A DNA stretch of 64,000 bases, taken from the NCBI GenBank assembly GCA_965275915.1, contig CBDHYI010000004.1, forward strand, positions 1 through 64,000. The letters run 5' to 3'. Positions within the stretch are counted from its first letter, which is position 1. Each line of letters starts with the position of its first letter. Of the stretch, positions 1-6,993 are shown in pieces. The position numbers were made by a program, and so were the translations under genes. Source of the DNA: JBDWFY01 sp965275915 (GTDB lineage: Bacteria > Pseudomonadota > Alphaproteobacteria > Rhizobiales > Stappiaceae). The notes under the pieces are model-generated. The model saw only the letters and a list, made by a program, of their open reading frames with translations. It had not been told where the DNA came from and searched no databases.

Positions 1-63
1 ATCCACATGGCCTACCCGGACGAATACGCGGCAACCGAATTGATTTTCAAAGCGAGGCGATAA
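1..63 (+). CDS. C-terminal end of a gene cut by the window edge (unknown)
   Basis: Frame 1 is open from the first base and ends at the TAA at 61-63, giving the last 20 residues of a protein. The stop overlaps the next start as TAATG, the usual sign of coupled translation in the small-gene operon that follows. The fragment is too short to assign a family. Confidence 0.6.
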   Translation: MHMAYPDEYAATELIFKARR

Positions 64-311
64 TGGAAGGCAAGACAATCAGCTTTGTGACTTATCCAGA
101 TGGGAAAGTGTCCAATGCCTCCCTGACGGTTAGCGGACGTCAAATAGCCAAAGAGAAGATAATCGCTGAATGGCTTCCCGAACGATATTTTGGCGCCGGC
201 CTGCGCGGTTATGAGGCAGACCATCTATGGAACAGTATGCGCGAAAAGGGATTCAAATGCTGGACGATCCAGTTCAGCGATGACGGAACTCCGGAGTTAA
301 TCGAACACTAG
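63..311 (+). CDS. Small protein of integrated element, unknown
   Basis: An 82-residue protein starting at the ATG that overlaps the previous stop (TAATG). It is a mixed alpha/beta sequence with no signal peptide, membrane segment or motif that I recognise. The N-terminal part resembles a short beta-rich fold followed by a helix containing WNSMREKGF. It is the second gene of a rightward run of small genes leading to an integrase, so a phage or island accessory role is likely by context only. Confidence 0.6.
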   Translation: MEGKTISFVTYPDGKVSNASLTVSGRQIAKEKIIAEWLPERYFGAGLRGYEADHLWNSMREKGFKCWTIQFSDDGTPELIEH

Positions 312-333
312 ACGGAACCATAGAGAGGCGAAC

Positions 334-606
334 ATGAAGCTCAATCTTAACGACGCTCCCGATTGTTACACATTTCGCGGTCCCGAGCGCGGTGACGTCT
401 ACATCACAACCAAAGGCACCTTTATGGTTGTCACTGAGGTTGGGGAGCATGGCGCGCAGTATATCGGTTTTGACAACAAAGGTCGAATGAAGAATTGCGG
501 CTCATACGCAATGCATTGGTACGAGGAGCGCAGGCGCGTCGGTACTGCTGAGATTCCAGATCTTGAAATCAACGTGGATTGGGAAACACTTTCCGATGAC
601 ATTTAG
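334..606 (+). CDS. Small protein of integrated element, unknown
   Basis: A 90-residue acidic protein. The start is preceded by GAGAGGCG at good spacing. The sequence is rich in aromatic and glycine residues and has no recognised domain. It lies 22 bases after its neighbour on the same strand. The next gene begins 9 bases after its stop with a similar ribosome-binding sequence (GAGGCCGACC before ATG). Confidence 0.6.
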   Translation: MKLNLNDAPDCYTFRGPERGDVYITTKGTFMVVTEVGEHGAQYIGFDNKGRMKNCGSYAMHWYEERRRVGTAEIPDLEINVDWETLSDDI

Positions 607-615
607 AGGCCGACC

Positions 616-825
616 ATGACCGACCTTATCAAACACTTTGAAGAGATACAGTCAGATGCTCAGGAGCTTGGTTCAGAGAAGGATTTGGAAGGCGATATCA
701 CGCTTACGCTCATTCTGATTCAGCTGAAGCAACTTTCTACGCGGATTGAGAGGCTGAGCGATCAACTTCAAAGCCTTCAAGGGAACAGCAACCCCATGCA
801 TTGGGAGGTGACCACCGATGAGTGA
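616..825 (+). CDS. Small coiled-coil-like protein, unknown
   Basis: A 69-residue protein. The middle (about residues 30-55, QLKQLSTRIERLSDQLQSL) has heptad-like leucine/isoleucine spacing and probably forms a short coiled coil. No enzyme motif is visible. Its last codons overlap the next gene, whose ATG is at 818, so translation is probably coupled. Function unknown. Confidence 0.6.
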   Translation: MTDLIKHFEEIQSDAQELGSEKDLEGDITLTLILIQLKQLSTRIERLSDQLQSLQGNSNPMHWEVTTDE

Positions 826-1198
826 GTGCTACTGCGATTATGACCCGGCTGTCATTTACAACAGACACATTCGCAGGGCGCGAAAGCAATATCGTTGTGA
901 CGAATGCGGACGCCAAATCAACCCAAAAGACACTTATGAGCGCGTAGACGGTTTATGGGAGGGGTTCTGCTGGAGCACCTTCTTCACCTGCTCCAGTTGC
1001 CACGATTTACGCCAGTGGGTTCAGAACAGTGTTCCCTGCTTCTGTTGGGCGCACGGCAACATGATTGAAGACGCGAAAGCCGCCATAGAAGACGCCCGAT
1101 ACAGAGCACCAGAAGAAACAGTGGGTCTTCAGTTTGGTTTTAATCGTCGTCGCCACCAAGCCCTCCTCACCGAGCGCCAGAAACGTGAGGGGCGATAG
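818..1198 (+). CDS. Zinc-ribbon-like phage-type protein
   Basis: A 126-residue protein with several Cys pairs: CDECG near residue 28, CSSCH near residue 60 and a CFCWAH segment near residue 75. This layout fits one or two zinc-binding ribbons. Proteins of this look are common among small early genes of temperate phages of alphaproteobacteria, but I know no defined function. It overlaps the preceding gene by 8 bases and ends two bases before the next start. Confidence 0.65.
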   Translation: MSECYCDYDPAVIYNRHIRRARKQYRCDECGRQINPKDTYERVDGLWEGFCWSTFFTCSSCHDLRQWVQNSVPCFCWAHGNMIEDAKAAIEDARYRAPEETVGLQFGFNRRRHQALLTERQKREGR

Positions 1199-1199
1199 C

Positions 1200-1565
1200 A
1201 TGTATTACAAAACCTGTCAGGGCTGTGCGATTGACAAAGAAGGTTGCAGTCGCCGGAAAGGGATCAAGGATGCAGTCAAAGGCCTTGATGTCACATCAAT
1301 CAACTTCAAATGCCGAACCCGAAAGCCTGTATTCTATCGCGGGCAACGCGTGGAAGTCAGTTGGATCATCAACGATGGTTACGAGGACTTTCACATAGAT
1401 TTTGGGGCAACCATCATTTCGGAATCGTCACCCGGTCATTTCCACATTCGGGTTGATGATGGACCATCGCGAAGTGATGAAGGCTTCTCGTGCCCGCAAG
1501 ACCTATCTGGCAACGGGCACGCCAAGGTTTCAATGCACAACCTTAGGCCGCTTGATGAGCCCTGA
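1200..1565 (+). CDS. Cys-rich small protein, unknown
   Basis: A 121-residue protein. I chose the ATG at 1200 because GAGGGGCGATAGC lies just upstream and because the previous gene stops at 1198; an upstream start at 1134 would run deep into that gene. The N-terminus carries CQGC and a following Cys (residues 6-17) plus another Cys near residue 37, so a metal-binding knuckle is possible. The middle, RVEVSWIINDGYEDFHIDF, looks beta-rich. No family recognised. Confidence 0.6.
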   Translation: MYYKTCQGCAIDKEGCSRRKGIKDAVKGLDVTSINFKCRTRKPVFYRGQRVEVSWIINDGYEDFHIDFGATIISESSPGHFHIRVDDGPSRSDEGFSCPQDLSGNGHAKVSMHNLRPLDEP

Positions 1566-1698
1566 CGCGCAAGTTTGCAGTGCTTGTGATGAGACCGAAT
1601 TTAGCAACGATAATTGCTACGGCGACCCGATATTTGCAGTGAAGGGCGCAGACACCAACTGCCTCAAAACTCTTTTAGCTCAGTATGAGGAGGGGTGA
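1555..1698 (+). CDS. 47-residue protein with Cys pair, unknown
   Basis: The ATG at 1555 lies inside the end of the preceding gene (11-base overlap). The product has CSACD near its start and further Cys residues, and it ends in LKTLLAQYEEG. The next gene ends in the closely similar LKTLQTQYEEG, and the DNA at both ends is alike, so the tail looks duplicated. A longer frame beginning at 1402 is open but would overlap most of the upstream gene. Confidence 0.45.
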   Translation: MSPDAQVCSACDETEFSNDNCYGDPIFAVKGADTNCLKTLLAQYEEG

Positions 1699-1706
1699 GA
1701 CGTGGA
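1687..1706 (+). repeat. Gene-junction repeat, copy 1 (stop, SD and start)
   Basis: Twenty bases spanning the end of one gene, the Shine-Dalgarno GAGGAGG and the GTG start of the next are identical at 2790-2809. A close variant lies at 2188-2203. Confidence 0.8.
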
Positions 1707-2199
1707 TACCATGCCCCCCAGATTTGTCGAGGAAGTCATTGATCTACAGCTTCAGTTAAAGCCCTACATGCCTGCAGACCGGCCCGAGCCTGCTCACTGG
1801 ATTTCTACGCCGGATGGGGATCATGGCGACGAATGGTGCTCAGTTTGCGGTTACTACAAGGTGCGCAATCTTCGACGCCATGACCGCAAGAACCGCCAAG
1901 ACTATATCCTTGATGGTGGCTGGCTGGCTGAAAGCGATATTTTCCCGAACTGCGCAGGCTGCGGGAAGCAGCTTGATATTCTTCCTACAGATTACTGTAT
2001 CGCGGAACTTATTGAAAACTTTGAGGGACATGGTTTCTACGAGGACACAAAGACTTGCGCCTTCGAGATCGATGAAATTCTGGAATATGTCAGCTATCGG
2101 TCGAGCGACGATCCAGAGATGGAAACGATGCGTCAGGCAGCCATCAAAATCGCTACTGATTTCCTGAAAACCTTACAAACACAATATGAGGAAGGGTGA
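1702..2199 (+). CDS. Zinc-ribbon-like protein, unknown
   Basis: A 165-residue protein. Two Cys pairs, CSVCG near residue 47 and CAGCG near residue 80, suggest a split zinc ribbon. The second half is acidic and helical and ends LKTLQTQYEEG, matching the end of the preceding gene. The start is the GTG at 1702, spaced 8 bases from GAGGAGG; an ATG at 1711 is an alternative with wider spacing. It lies in the element's small-gene operon, function unknown. Confidence 0.6.
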   Translation: MDTMPPRFVEEVIDLQLQLKPYMPADRPEPAHWISTPDGDHGDEWCSVCGYYKVRNLRRHDRKNRQDYILDGGWLAESDIFPNCAGCGKQLDILPTDYCIAELIENFEGHGFYEDTKTCAFEIDEILEYVSYRSSDDPEMETMRQAAIKIATDFLKTLQTQYEEG

Positions 2200-2203
2200 G
2201 ACG
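2188..2203 (+). repeat. Gene-junction repeat, variant copy
   Basis: GAGGAAGGGTGAGACG differs from the copies at 1687 and 2790 by one base over the shared 16 bases. It again places a stop codon, a Shine-Dalgarno and the next start in the same arrangement. Confidence 0.7.
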
Positions 2204-2205
2204 CT

Positions 2206-2391
2206 ATGTTCCCGCATGAAGTGGAAATCCTGAACAAGCTGGATCAGTCTCAGATCGTTTGTGATCGTTGCGGCGCTACGTTGGGCAACTACCGGAACGG
2301 CGACGTTTGCTCAGCCGACCTAGATGACCCCTGCCCTGGCTTTGTTTGGGTTGAGAACGCTGTTGGTAGCAAGGGAGGTTACCGATCATGA
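2206..2391 (+). CDS. Small zinc-ribbon protein, unknown
   Basis: A 61-residue protein with CDRCG near residue 20 and two further Cys residues (DVCSADLDDPCPGF), a typical short zinc ribbon. The start ATG follows the GAGGAAGGG junction repeat. The stop overlaps the next start as ATGA (2388-2391). A nucleic-acid or protein binding role would fit the fold but is inference. Confidence 0.6.
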   Translation: MFPHEVEILNKLDQSQIVCDRCGATLGNYRNGDVCSADLDDPCPGFVWVENAVGSKGGYRS

Positions 2392-2801
2392 CCACCCATC
2401 CCACCGATAAGACTGCGGAACACACACCGCCTCCTTGGCGAGTTGATGACGACGATTACCGGTTCCTTTCTGTGATCGGCCAAAACCAGATTGTTTGCGA
2501 TACGCACCCTGACGAAATTCTCGGCGGCTGCGTGGATGAGCAAACTATTGAGGGCGTAGCCAAAGCCAACGCCGCTTTCATTGTCGAAGTCGTCAACAAC
2601 TATGACCGTCTGAAAGCTGAAAATAAACGTCTTTTGAACGCTCTGAACCTGCCCGTCCCCACTCCTTTGCCGCTGTTTTTAGGGTGGATAGCTAGGCGTT
2701 TAGTTAGGGTTTATGGCGAGAACGAAGATACTGATTTTGTTTTGGCTTTGAAAGAACACGCGAAGAGAATACGCGCCGCCCTCAACACAGAGGAGGGGTG
2801 A
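2388..2801 (+). CDS. Phage-type hypothetical protein
   Basis: A 137-residue protein whose start overlaps the preceding stop (ATGA). The opening HTPPPWRV and the middle segment VAKANAAFIVEVVNNYDRL resemble a widespread family of small phage proteins of the form TPGPWxV ... ANAxFIVxAVN, whose function I do not know. The C-terminal part is helical. It ends TEEG within a copy of the junction repeat. Confidence 0.6.
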   Translation: MTTHPTDKTAEHTPPPWRVDDDDYRFLSVIGQNQIVCDTHPDEILGGCVDEQTIEGVAKANAAFIVEVVNNYDRLKAENKRLLNALNLPVPTPLPLFLGWIARRLVRVYGENEDTDFVLALKEHAKRIRAALNTEEG

Positions 2802-2809
2802 GACGTGGA
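2790..2809 (+). repeat. Gene-junction repeat, copy 2 (stop, SD and start)
   Basis: Identical over 20 bases to 1687-1706, again carrying a TGA stop, GAGGAGG and a GTG start. Confidence 0.8.
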
Positions 2810-3032
2810 CAAGCGGAAACTGCAAAGGCTGATCGATAAGGCAGCTAAAACAGGCGGCGCCGCGTTTGAAGCACAAAATGCCCTCAACGAATACTGTGAG
2901 GAGCAGTACGGTCACACACCATCCGAAATTGACGCCGACGAGATCTTGGACGCCGTGTACATGCTTTGTGGTTGGCCGCAAACGATGGATGCTGCGCGGT
3001 TTGACGAGATTATGCGAGGTGACGATGACTGA
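2805..3032 (+). CDS. Small acidic protein, unknown
   Basis: A 75-residue protein starting at a GTG right after the junction repeat. It is mostly helical and acidic, with no recognised motif. Its end overlaps the next gene's start (ATG at 3025). Confidence 0.55.
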   Translation: MDKRKLQRLIDKAAKTGGAAFEAQNALNEYCEEQYGHTPSEIDADEILDAVYMLCGWPQTMDAARFDEIMRGDDD

Positions 3033-3228
3033 CACCAACCCAATGAACATAGAAAAAGTTGAACTTCGGCTGGACGAAGACGGAGTAAAGCGCTGGTGGA
3101 TGGGTACGCGCGAAGGCTGGCAACATGTCGGTCATGATGGATTGGTTCTCGAATTGTTGGCGGAGCATTTCAATGTCGGGACGAAAATTACCCTTGAAGA
3201 ACCGATTGAAGGGATTCCCAATGACTGA
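3025..3228 (+). CDS. Small protein of integrated element, unknown
   Basis: A 67-residue protein. I chose the ATG at 3025; a longer frame from 2866 would lie wholly over the preceding gene. The first 14 bases, ATGACTGACACCAA, are repeated at the start of the next gene (3221). A compact fold with VELRLDEDGVKRWWMG is visible, but no family is recognised. Confidence 0.5.
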   Translation: MTDTNPMNIEKVELRLDEDGVKRWWMGTREGWQHVGHDGLVLELLAEHFNVGTKITLEEPIEGIPND

Positions 3229-3589
3229 CACCAAAGGCATTAAGGCAGCAGCAGAAGCTTTTCATGACGGTCCTTTGGGCGCGGATGAAGAGGCATTCGA
3301 TCCTAAATCGAAATCCGGTCAATGGTGCATGGAGTGTGCCCGCACCATCATTGACGCCTATTGCAAAGCTGAAGGTGTTGTGATGGTGCCGAGAGAAGCA
3401 CTCGAAACCAGCGATGCATTAATTGCGATCATAGAAAACAAGGTTTTGGTAGAAGCGTACGAAGAGGAGAATTTCGTGTGGATACCTAAGGAAGTGTATG
3501 ACGACTTCATCTCCAAAACCGCCGATTTACATATTTTTACTGACGAACGAGTTCCTACCAAAAAGCAATCTGTGTGGTGGAAGCGATGA
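3221..3589 (+). CDS. Small protein of integrated element, unknown
   Basis: A 122-residue protein. The ATG at 3221 overlaps the end of the preceding gene and opens with the same 14 bases as that gene. It has a CMEC pair near residue 38, with a third Cys nearby, and an acidic, aromatic C-terminal half. The pattern AEGVVMVPREAL is seen in many phage small proteins of unknown function. Confidence 0.55.
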   Translation: MTDTKGIKAAAEAFHDGPLGADEEAFDPKSKSGQWCMECARTIIDAYCKAEGVVMVPREALETSDALIAIIENKVLVEAYEEENFVWIPKEVYDDFISKTADLHIFTDERVPTKKQSVWWKR

Positions 3590-3672
3590 AATGTGCTCGT
3601 GTCAAAATCTCCCAGATGCCACAACAATAACAATCCGCCTCAGACGGGTTGCCCAGGCTGAAGGAGACTGTG

Positions 3673-3912
3673 ATGAGTGAGAAGTGGAGACCGATCAGCG
3701 AGTATCCGGAAAACAAACCGATGGTTGATTTGTGGGTCAAGCACAATGAGCACGGGGCCACTATGAGAGTGACAGACTTCTATTGCCCTGGGCCAATCGT
3801 CGGTTGGGTATCTGCGAGACTCAATGCCCTTCCTCTTTCACGTATGCATCCGGGCTACCACCCTACCCATTTCATGGAGACCCCCGCACCACCAGAGGAG
3901 ACTGACCGGTGA
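3673..3912 (+). CDS. DUF551-like phage protein
   Basis: A 79-residue protein. The ATG at 3673 is preceded by AAGGAGA; an upstream TTG start at 3649 lacks this. The opening EKWRPISEYPENKPMVDLWV, the central GxxxGW and the closing THFMETPAPP match the layout of DUF551, a short domain common in phage early regions and of unknown function. It overlaps the next gene by four bases. Confidence 0.65.
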   Translation: MSEKWRPISEYPENKPMVDLWVKHNEHGATMRVTDFYCPGPIVGWVSARLNALPLSRMHPGYHPTHFMETPAPPEETDR

Positions 3913-4271
3913 GTGAGATCAAGCAAAAGCTGGAAGCGGAAATGCGCCAGACATTTGGTGAGCGTATACGCGTCGCTATGGCTGTTGCCAATCTCAATGG
4001 CCGCGATGTTTCGCGAGCGCTTAATGTCAGCCCTATGGCCGTCAGTAAATGGTCAAACGGCAAGTCCTTTCCCGACAGCCGCCATTTGATCCAGTTTTGC
4101 AATCTCACAGGCAGTTCCGTCGAATGGGTCATGGAGCCATCCCGTGTCGATATCAAATCGACTGAATTAGCGTCACGACAAATGGAAGGGTTTGTGGAAG
4201 ATCTACGTGCTGTCACAAGCCGTCTGGAATGGGTGACTGAAAATCTTTCCGCCAAACCAGGAGAGGGATAG
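3909..4271 (+). CDS. XRE-family helix-turn-helix regulator
   Basis: A 120-residue protein starting at a GTG overlapping the previous stop (GTGA). Residues about 17-70 form a Cro/CI-type HTH, with GRDVSRALNVSPMAVSKWSNGKS as the recognition region, followed by a SVEWVME segment typical of phage repressors. The tail is a probable coiled coil. It is just upstream of the excisionase-like and integrase genes, so it may control lysogeny or excision; no peptidase-type cleavage domain is present. Confidence 0.75.
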   Translation: MSEIKQKLEAEMRQTFGERIRVAMAVANLNGRDVSRALNVSPMAVSKWSNGKSFPDSRHLIQFCNLTGSSVEWVMEPSRVDIKSTELASRQMEGFVEDLRAVTSRLEWVTENLSAKPGEG

Positions 4272-4272
4272 C

Positions 4273-4500
4273 ATGGGAGAGCCGCGCTTGATGACACGTG
4301 ATGAAGCGGCTGCTTATTTGAACGTGTCTCTTTCAACATTCTCAAACTGGCAAACCATGGGTCGTATACCCGGACCGGTGGAAGGGACAGCGCGTTGGGA
4401 CCGCAAGGCTATCGACTACATACTTGATAACCTTTCGGGCCTTCCGACAAATGACGGAATGGATGCGTATGAGCGATGGAAACAGGGTCGTGCGCGCTAA
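4273..4500 (+). CDS. AlpA/excisionase-like HTH protein
   Basis: A 75-residue protein with a MerR/AlpA-type HTH: LMTRDEAAAYLNVSLSTF, then W, then GRIPGPV and WDRKAIDYIL. Such proteins act as excisionases or recombination directionality factors, or as small regulators. It starts one base after the XRE stop and overlaps the integrase start, so the order regulator, directionality factor, integrase is clear. The excisionase role is inferred from position. Confidence 0.7.
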   Translation: MGEPRLMTRDEAAAYLNVSLSTFSNWQTMGRIPGPVEGTARWDRKAIDYILDNLSGLPTNDGMDAYERWKQGRAR

Positions 4501-5539
4501 GTTGAAAGGTCTTCATAAAGTCAAACGAAAGCTGGCTGATGGAACAGTCAGGACGCATTACTATGCCTGGCGCGGCGGCCCTCCCCTTTCCGCAAAACCC
4601 AACACTGTCGAATTCATACTGGAATTTAACGAGGCGCACCAAGCCCGAAAGGTTCTGTCACAGGCAAATCTCGACGCCTTTATTACAGAATACAAAGCAT
4701 CCTCTGACTATATGAAACTCGCCGACCAAACCAGAAGGGATTACGGTCGGTATCTGGATATGATCAAAGTTGATTTCGGAGATATACCGAAGGACGTTCT
4801 TGAGCACCCCAAGATACGCGGTGATTTCAAGGCATGGCGCGACAAGATGTCAGCGACACCAAGAAAAGCCGATCTTGCATGGTCAGTGCTCAACCGTGTG
4901 CTGTCCTGGGCGAAGGACCGCGGCAAAATCAGTGTCAATGTGTGTGAGCGCGGAGGACGTCTTTATAAGTCCGGCAGAGCTGAAATAACGTGGTCTCAGG
5001 AGCAGATCGACGCAATCACCACTTCTTCTGCCCCAAAACAGATCAAAGATGCGTTCCTGCTGGCTCTATGGACCGGACAGCGCCAAGGCGATCTCTTGGG
5101 TATGAAATGGTCACAAATCGACGGAGACCGGATCAAGATCAAGCAGAGCAAGCGCGGTGCGCATGTGTCCATCCCGATCCATCAGACACTCCGGTCGATC
5201 CTGGACGCAATTCCTCGTGCGACGCACAAACAGGTGTTGCTGAATTCAAAGGGGCAGCCCTGGACGCGGCATGGTTTCGGAACCTCATGGAGCAAGGCAC
5301 GCGATAAGGCCGGCGTAACCGGTGTTCGGTTTAATGATTTGCGGGGGACTGCAATCACTCACTTAGCAGTGGCAGGCGCGACCGTTACAGAGATAGCGTC
5401 TGTGACAGGTCATTCTTTGAAGACGGTGACTGAGATACTTGATGCCCACTATCTGGGAGAACGCCCATTGCTGGCCGAATCTGCCTCGAAAAAGAGGGAA
5501 AAGCACAACAATTCTGTAAACCATAGCCGTAAACGGTAG
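4469..5539 (+). CDS. int: Tyrosine recombinase (phage/island integrase)
   Basis: A 356-residue site-specific recombinase. The N-terminal part carries the Arm-type and SAM-like core-binding regions (about 1-165). The catalytic domain shows Arg205 (TGQRQGD), a lysine around 225-228, Arg292 in NDLRGT, His315 in TGHS and the nucleophile Tyr328 in AHYLG. The His usual at position 289 of box II is Asn here. Starts at 4424, 4451, 4469 (ATG) and 4490 (GTG) are possible; 4469 is a compromise. It ends 57 bases from the CCA end of tRNA-Lys, so that tRNA is the likely integration target. Confidence 0.9.
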   Translation: MSDGNRVVRAKLKGLHKVKRKLADGTVRTHYYAWRGGPPLSAKPNTVEFILEFNEAHQARKVLSQANLDAFITEYKASSDYMKLADQTRRDYGRYLDMIKVDFGDIPKDVLEHPKIRGDFKAWRDKMSATPRKADLAWSVLNRVLSWAKDRGKISVNVCERGGRLYKSGRAEITWSQEQIDAITTSSAPKQIKDAFLLALWTGQRQGDLLGMKWSQIDGDRIKIKQSKRGAHVSIPIHQTLRSILDAIPRATHKQVLLNSKGQPWTRHGFGTSWSKARDKAGVTGVRFNDLRGTAITHLAVAGATVTEIASVTGHSLKTVTEILDAHYLGERPLLAESASKKREKHNNSVNHSRKR

Positions 5540-5596
5540 CGTAAAACAGTGATTTTTGGTATGGTGAAATGGCAGGCAAGTGTTTGTTTTTGTTAA

Positions 5597-5645
5597 TGGT
5601 GAGCCCGCACGGGTTCGAACCGTGGACCTACTGATTAAAAGTCAG
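5597..5645. other. Predicted attachment site (3' half of tRNA-Lys)
   Basis: The 3' end of tRNA-Lys faces the integrase gene. Tyrosine integrases of this kind usually recombine within the T-arm or anticodon arm and rebuild the 3' end. The exact core cannot be fixed because the other end of the element lies left of the window. Confidence 0.4.
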
Positions 5646-5672
5646 TTGCTCTACCAACTGAGCTACGGGCTC
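5597..5672 (-). tRNA. tRNA-Lys(TTT)
   Basis: The reverse strand reads a 76-base cloverleaf, with acceptor GAGCCCG paired to CGGGCTC, D-arm GCTCAGTTGGTAGAGC, anticodon loop CTTTTAA with anticodon TTT, T-arm GTTCGAACC and an encoded CCA (5597-5599). The 3' end lies next to the integrase gene. Confidence 0.97.
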
Positions 5673-6194
5673 GTCCATTGAGCGCGTTGTGTACTCATTC
5701 AAGACGGCTTGTGCAAGAGCTAACCTGTCTTTTTTTTCCGCGCTGCGCAATTGAAACCTGTTGATAACTCATACGGAGTTCGCGCTGCTGAGTTCCTGCG
5801 TCGCCGCACTCTTTGCGGCCGGCTCCGACGCCGCTTTTATGTGATTCATACATATCATTTCCCCGAAATCACCGTATCACATAACGGTGATCGCCGGCGT
5901 TGGTGTGCGGTTGATCATATATAGGTGATTCAAAGTAATGATAGATTCTCACTTGATGAATCACAATAAAAATAGCATGCAAAAAGAAAAAAACGCATTT
6001 TGACAGCTAAGGAAAGTTTCGCGACTTTCTGACAAAAGGACTGAAGCTATCGTGGCCATACTGCGATTCATTTATTGCAACTGGGCACTTTTGTGACTAA
6101 TACATGTCAATAAGATTTCATCGTTACCCTTGCGTTATCCACCAAATTCGTGCAATTGTTCAGCAGGGCGGGCGTGCACATCGGAGCAGGATCT
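5673..6194. other. Intergenic, AT-rich, repeated octamers
   Basis: About 520 bases without a convincing gene. It holds a weak stem followed by eight Ts at 5701-5738, an inverted repeat TCACCGT/ACGGTGA at 5869-5890, and three copies of GTGATTCA (5841-5848, 5925-5932, and inverted at 5957-5964). These could be binding sites for the next gene's regulator. Confidence 0.5.
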
Positions 6195-6950
6195 ATGGGC
6201 ACTTGGATATTGAGGGCCGCGGGGATTTTCGTTTGGTTCTTCGCCCTCACCGGCAGCGGCTACGCAACGCTCGATGCGGTTCACCAGAACAGCTATTTCA
6301 TTGCAACAGTCTGTTTTTCCTTAATGGTTGTCCTAAGTCTCTTCAGCCAGTCCCTTAAACAAAAACGTGCAGCCGTGATGAAATTCAAATCCTCCAGGAC
6401 GTCACCTGACGCTTCATCAAAACCGGCAAAAGCCGGGGAAGCGCCCGTATTGACCGTGCATCAGCACAACCGGCAAAATCCCGACCGTGTTAGAGCCTTG
6501 GACCTTTGGATCGACAGCGACACTGCCGAACCGCGTCCCAGAACCTCACCGGCAGCCGCGACACCGGCAACTGAGTGGGAACGGGGCACCACCGTTCAGG
6601 CGTCGGGGCCACCGTCCATGATCATAAAAGACGACTCGATCCTGTCGCTTCGCGCCCGACCGCTCGAAGAGGGAGAGAGCGTGGGCCTGTTCCGGCAGCT
6701 TCGCATCACGTTGTGCCGCGAAGACTACAGTGTCGTAAAGCGGCTGATCAACGCGCACAGACTGATACGAGTCGACGGCCAGACCCGGCTCGAGGCACAT
6801 TGCTACTCGGACTGCGCCGACGTCAGTTTCCGGCTTGAGCGGATTCTTGAAATTCACGACAAGCGCAGCGGTGTTACGCAAACTGAAGATTTTGAGGAAT
6901 GGCTTGCCGCCCTTGCTTCGACCCATACGGTCAAAGAGGCTGCCGAGTAA
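6195..6950 (+). CDS. Membrane protein with WYL-like C-terminal region
   Basis: A 251-residue protein. The ATG at 6195 follows GGAGCAGGA; a GTG at 6150 is open but lacks a ribosome-binding site. Two membrane segments lie near residues 4-22 and 33-52. A Pro/Thr-rich linker follows to about residue 150. The tail (about 165-235, with LINAHRLIRVDGQTRLEAHC and SFRLERILEI) resembles the ligand-sensing WYL fold. No HTH is present, so it is not a standard WYL transcription factor. Function unknown; the domain call is from residue pattern only. Confidence 0.55.
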   Translation: MGTWILRAAGIFVWFFALTGSGYATLDAVHQNSYFIATVCFSLMVVLSLFSQSLKQKRAAVMKFKSSRTSPDASSKPAKAGEAPVLTVHQHNRQNPDRVRALDLWIDSDTAEPRPRTSPAAATPATEWERGTTVQASGPPSMIIKDDSILSLRARPLEEGESVGLFRQLRITLCREDYSVVKRLINAHRLIRVDGQTRLEAHCYSDCADVSFRLERILEIHDKRSGVTQTEDFEEWLAALASTHTVKEAAE

Positions 6951-6993
6951 CGGTCATCAGCGCACCGTCCATCAAATAAACCCCACGCGTCCG

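Noticed and set aside
3585..3629. A 14-codon frame overlapping the stop of the gene at 3221
   Set aside because: An ATGA overlap exists but the product is too short and featureless to call.
5701..5738. Stem followed by eight Ts as a terminator for the integrated element
   Set aside because: The stem is short, with a bulge and an open interior, and it lies beyond the tRNA gene; too weak to call.
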